Assembly: GCA_034522055.1 (NCBI GenBank)
Contig: JAXHLS010000002.1
Location: 124,001-188,000, forward strand
Reading direction: 5' to 3'
Origin: Gammaproteobacteria bacterium
GTDB taxonomy: Bacteria; Pseudomonadota; Gammaproteobacteria; JAABTG01
DNA length: 64,000 bases
This document shows positions 61,192 through 64,000 of this stretch, in pieces. The notes beneath the pieces were generated by a model. It ran no database searches, was not told where the DNA came from, and was given only the letters and a program-made list of their open reading frames with translations. Position 1 is the first letter of the stretch, and every line of letters starts with the position of its first letter. A program made the position numbers and the translations under genes.

Positions 61192-61809
61192 GAATTTCTT
61201 GGCATTCTTGTCCAAGATTTCAGTGGTAAGGTACTAACATGCCAGATAACTCCAACATACAAGGTCGGGATTCATCCCGACATTCAACCCCGCGGCGCGC
61301 GCCATGGGCCGGGCCGGAATCCCCGCCGGCGGGCTGTCGGGCTGAAGCCCGACCTACAGATCTACGACCTCCGTCTGTTCCAGCGGCACGGATGTAGATA
61401 CTCCGTTTCCTGTCAAGCAGTCTGTAGGTCGCTTGCTCTCGGCAACCGACATCCGCGCCCACAAAGCGCCGAGTTTCCGTCGGCTGCCAAGAGCAGCGGA
61501 CCTAGGCCTCTGTCCTTCTCCCCCGGGGAAATGGGAAATGGGAAAGGGGAAAAGATTACCACCCGTGCGTCCGCTCTGCTGACGCCGAAACGGTGGATCC
61601 GCTGCGCCTTTTCAAACTGCCACTCCTCCCTGACCTTCTCCCTTTTCGCGTCACTCGCGTCTTTCGCGGTTACGCTTTTTGTAGGTCGGGATTCATCCCG
61701 ACATTCAATCCCGCGGCGCGCGCCATGGGCCGGGCCGGAATCCCCGCCGGCGGGCTGTCGGGATGAAGCCCGACCTACAATGACAGGCGCTCCGACGAGG
61801 CGCGCGGGC
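61192..61809. repeat. Spacer repeat cluster right of the mobile genes
   Basis: 61192-61238 looks like the end of the mobile segment. From 61239 (CATGCCAGATAACTCCAACA, the inverse of the flank at 20789-20813) the spacer repeats resume: hairpin pairs at about 61263-61350 and 61681-61779, the 29-bp IS110 footprint at 61390-61418, the GTCGGCTGC..GCAGCGGAC pair (about 61478-61500), GGGAAAT units (about 61528-61545) and the 61550-61704 block shared with 546-699. No gene. Confidence 0.8.
61682..61779. repeat. Representative ~100-bp GTAGGTCGG palindromic element
   Basis: Outer inverted ends GTAGGTCGGG and CCCGACCTAC enclose a GTCGGGATTCATCCCGAC hairpin on the left, a GC-rich centre and a GTCGGGATGAAGCCCGAC hairpin on the right. 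Other copies in the window share this order, for example at 20573-20665, 20698-20790, 29261-29420 (with two left hairpins) and 61263-61359. Confidence 0.8.
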
Positions 61810-63210
61810 CTATGGCGGGGAATAAGCGTCGTTGCCAACGGCGTCGACCAGAGCCAGCAGCTCGGCGGTCCTGGCTTCCATCAGGGCGCGGTCGCCGCGG
61901 GACTCGACGTTGAGGCGCAGCAGGGGCTCGGTATTCGAGGTACGCAGGTTGAAGCGCCAATCCTCGTAGGCCACCGACAGGCCGTCCACGTGCTCCACGG
62001 CCATCGCCTCGGGGCCATAGCGGGCCTCCATGGCGGCGATGGCGGCGGCGGGATCGGGCAGGCGGCGGTTGATCTCGCCGCTCACGGGGTAAAGGGCCTG
62101 GCGCTCGCCCACCAGGCTGGACAGGGTGCGGCCCTCGCGGGACATGAGTTCCGCCACCACCAGCCATGGGATCATGCCGGAGTCGCAATAGGCGAAGTCG
62201 CGGAAATAGTGGTGGGCGCTCATCTCGCCACCATAGACGGCGTTCTCCAGACGCATGCGCTCTTTGATGAAGGCGTGGCCGGTCTTGCTCTGGATGGGGA
62301 TGCCGCCGTACTCCGTCACGATATCGATGGTATTCCAGGTGAGGCGCGGGTCGTGGATGACCTTGGCACCCGGCTCCTTGCGCAGGAACAGTTCAGCCAG
62401 CAGGCCCACGATGTAGTAGCCCTCGATGAACCCGCCCTGCTCATCGAACAGGAAACAGCGGTCGAAATCGCCGTCCCAGGCCACCCCCAGGTCGGCACCG
62501 CTGCGGCGGATGGCCTCCACCGTGGCGGCGCGATTGTCCGGCAGCAGGGGGTTGGGGATGCCGTTGGGAAAGTTGCCGTCGGGCTCGTGATGCACCTTTA
62601 TGAACTCGAAGGGCAGCCACCCCTCCAGCAGGTCCACGATGACCCCGGCGCCGCCGTTGCCGGCGTTCACCACGATTTTGAGGGGCTTCAGCCGGGTGAC
62701 ATCCACGTAGCGCAACAGGTGATCGACATAGGGCGTCTTGTCGGTCAATGCATGGCGCGTACCCGGAACGGCCACGGCGGCGAAATCACCCGCCTCAGCC
62801 CGCGCCTTGACGTCCAGCAGGCCGGTGTCGCCACTGATGGGCCGGGAGCCCTCGCGCACCAGCTTCATGCCGTTGTAGTCCATGGGGTTGTGGCTGGCGG
62901 TGACCACGATGCCGCCGTCCATGGCGTGATGGAATGTATTGAAGTAGATCTCCTCGGTGCCCGCGAGGCCGATATCGTAGGCATCGGCGCCGCCGTCGGT
63001 GATGCCCCGCACCAGAGCGTTCAGCAGCGCCGTGCTGGATAGGCGCACATCGCACCCTACCACCACTCGCTGGGCACCGAGTTCCTCCACGAAGGCGCGG
63101 CCCACGCGATAGGCCACGTCCTCGTTCAGTTCATCGGGCAGACGGCCACGAATATCGTAGGCCTTGAAGCAGGCAAGGGGCGCCACGGGGCCAAGACTCG
63201 TATCGGGCAT
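61810..63210 (-). CDS. Phosphomannomutase/phosphoglucomutase
   Basis: 466 residues from [28 protein letters not shown]. The phosphoserine loop [14 protein letters not shown], the metal loop [12 protein letters not shown] and the sugar-binding loop [23 protein letters not shown] are all present. An alpha-D-phosphohexomutase of the AlgC/ManB type producing mannose-1-P and/or glucose-1-P. AAAGGAG lies about 12 bases upstream of the chosen ATG; an in-frame TTG at 63237 would precede that Shine-Dalgarno and is unlikely. It probably works with the guanylyltransferase upstream. Confidence 0.94.
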   Translation of the reverse strand: MPDTSLGPVAPLACFKAYDIRGRLPDELNEDVAYRVGRAFVEELGAQRVVVGCDVRLSSTALLNALVRGITDGGADAYDIGLAGTEEIYFNTFHHAMDGGIVVTASHNPMDYNGMKLVREGSRPISGDTGLLDVKARAEAGDFAAVAVPGTRHALTDKTPYVDHLLRYVDVTRLKPLKIVVNAGNGGAGVIVDLLEGWLPFEFIKVHHEPDGNFPNGIPNPLLPDNRAATVEAIRRSGADLGVAWDGDFDRCFLFDEQGGFIEGYYIVGLLAELFLRKEPGAKVIHDPRLTWNTIDIVTEYGGIPIQSKTGHAFIKERMRLENAVYGGEMSAHHYFRDFAYCDSGMIPWLVVAELMSREGRTLSSLVGERQALYPVSGEINRRLPDPAAAIAAMEARYGPEAMAVEHVDGLSVAYEDWRFNLRTSNTEPLLRLNVESRGDRALMEARTAELLALVDAVGNDAYSPP

Positions 63211-63628
63211 CGGGTATTCGTTCTCCTTTAAAATCAAGCCGGCGGGTGAATCAAGGGCAGCGGGACCCTATGGCGGTGAATGGGGAAATGGGGCATGGGT
63301 ATAGTGAATAGTGAATAGTGAATGGGGAATGGTGAATGGTGAATGGTGAATGGTGAATGGTGAATGGTGAATAGTTTAGCCGGCGTTCCGGTGGGTGAAC
63401 CGCTGCGCTCGTTCCAACCTCCACACCTCCCTGATCTTTCCCCTTTTCGCGCAATTTCGCGTCCTTCGCGGTTACAATTCTTCGCTATCTGGCCTTGCCC
63501 ATGAGCCGTAGCGGTGAACCGCCACGCTCGTTCCAACCTCCACACCTCCCTGATCTTTCCCCTTTTCGCGCAATTTCGCGTCTTTCGCGGTTACGCTTTT
63601 CGCTTTCGCTGTTCGCTGTTCGTGGTGG
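63211..63628. repeat. Repeat-filled spacer between the GDP-mannose precursor genes
   Basis: A long run of GAATAGT/GAATGGT heptamers (about 63302-63375, ten or more units) is followed by two copies of a block that reads GAACCGC..GCTCGTTCCAACCTCCAC, then CTCCCTGATCTTTCCCCTTT and TTCGCGGTTAC (about 63397-63475 and 63512-63597). No gene. Confidence 0.8.
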
Positions 63629-64000
63629 TCACTCCTTGTGGCGCCCATAGTGGTCGTCGAAGCGCACGATATCGTCCTCGCCGAGGTAGGCACCGCTCTG
63701 CACTTCTATGAGTTCTAGAGGAATTACGCCGGGATTCTCCAACCGATGGGTCGTACCGAGGGGGATATACGTCGACTGGTCCTCCGACAGCAGGAATTCC
63801 TTGCCGTCGCAGGTGACCTTGGCGGTGCCGCTCACCACCACCCAGTGCTCGGCACGGTGATGGTGCATCTGCAGGGACAGCCGCTCCCCCGGATTCACCA
63901 CGATGTGTTTTACCTGGTAGCGCTCCGACGCGGTGATGCCCTCGTAGGAACCCCACGGCCGGTAGACACGGCTGTGGATGTTGCACTCCTCGCGCCCCTG
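63629..64000 (-). CDS. Mannose-1-phosphate guanylyltransferase/mannose-6-phosphate isomerase, C-terminal part
   Basis: The frame enters from the right edge and gives 123 residues to the stop at 63629-63631. It matches the cupin isomerase domain of bifunctional AlgA/ManC/WbpW proteins: [80 protein letters not shown] and YGR. It would provide GDP-mannose from the product of the phosphomannomutase encoded downstream. The nucleotidyltransferase domain is outside the window. Confidence 0.93.
   Translation of the reverse strand, partial: QGREECNIHSRVYRPWGSYEGITASERYQVKHIVVNPGERLSLQMHHHRAEHWVVVSGTAKVTCDGKEFLLSEDQSTYIPLGTTHRLENPGVIPLELIEVQSGAYLGEDDIVRFDDHYGRHKE

Noticed and set aside
63302-63375. 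CRISPR-like regular repeat run
   Set aside because: Units are 7 bases in direct tandem with no spacers and no cas genes in the window.

Overview
The window is GC-rich DNA from what looks like a sulfur-oxidising gammaproteobacterium, probably close to the Chromatiales. The main clues are a Gly/Tyr-rich sulfur globule protein (39198-39518), a standard gammaproteobacterial envelope set (kdsB, a Trm112-type protein, lpxK, exbBD, comEC, lolCD, tsaB, a YoaA/DinG-type helicase, a YgfX-like protein), two-partner secretion, and intergenic spaces packed with short palindromic repeats. This placement is inferred from gene content; no rRNA is present.

Layout. 1-11 kb: a gene tail, a repeat-rich spacer, then a two-partner secretion locus: a 2258-aa exoprotein, a double-FecR-domain protein and the TpsB outer-membrane transporter. 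11-16.9 kb: two paralogous coiled-coil membrane proteins in direct repeat, enclosing a Phd/PIN toxin-antitoxin remnant and a group II intron whose reverse transcriptase is split by an ISL3 element with an 8-bp target duplication; then a Uma2-type nuclease. 17-20 kb: a SWIM/SNF2 helicase. 21-28.5 kb: a minus-strand nucleotide-sugar cluster (UDP-sugar epimerase, WbpA/TviB-like dehydrogenase, UDP-glucose dehydrogenase, WbpB-, WbpD- and WbpE-like enzymes) with an MntA/HepT pair lodged inside. 29.0-29.2 kb: tRNA-Glu and tRNA-Ala.

29.5-36.7 kb is a nested mobile element. An IS91-like element with an attached tyrosine recombinase sits inside a palindromic repeat. The recombinase is split by an IS21-family element that carries two passenger ORFs. 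The right terminal repeat of that IS21 is in turn split by an IS110-family (IS1111-like) element. The IS110 element has a non-coding 3' region suited to a bridge RNA, and that region shares short words with both of the element's own junctions.

36.9-58 kb is mostly chromosomal: a HicA-like protein, a hemerythrin-like protein, tRNA-Leu, a secreted four-repeat Cys protein, the sulfur globule protein, the kdsB-lpxK-exbDB run, a glycosyltransferase, a GAF-GAF-cyclase, comEC, lolDC/tsaB/helicase, a GGDEF protein with a decayed EAL domain, and a YgfX-like protein. 58.3-61.2 kb holds a second IS110 transposase and a ~505-aa winged-helix protein that looks like an uncharacterised mobile-element gene. 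61.8-64 kb has a phosphomannomutase and the 3' end of a mannose-1-phosphate guanylyltransferase, which would supply GDP-mannose-type precursors.

The two sugar regions, kdsB/lpxK, lolCD and the adhesin together describe a cell that invests heavily in its surface. Repeats of several families (about 100-bp GTAGGTCGG palindromes, an 84-bp GTAGGTTGGGG palindrome, heptamer tandems) fill most long spacers and are where mobile elements have landed.
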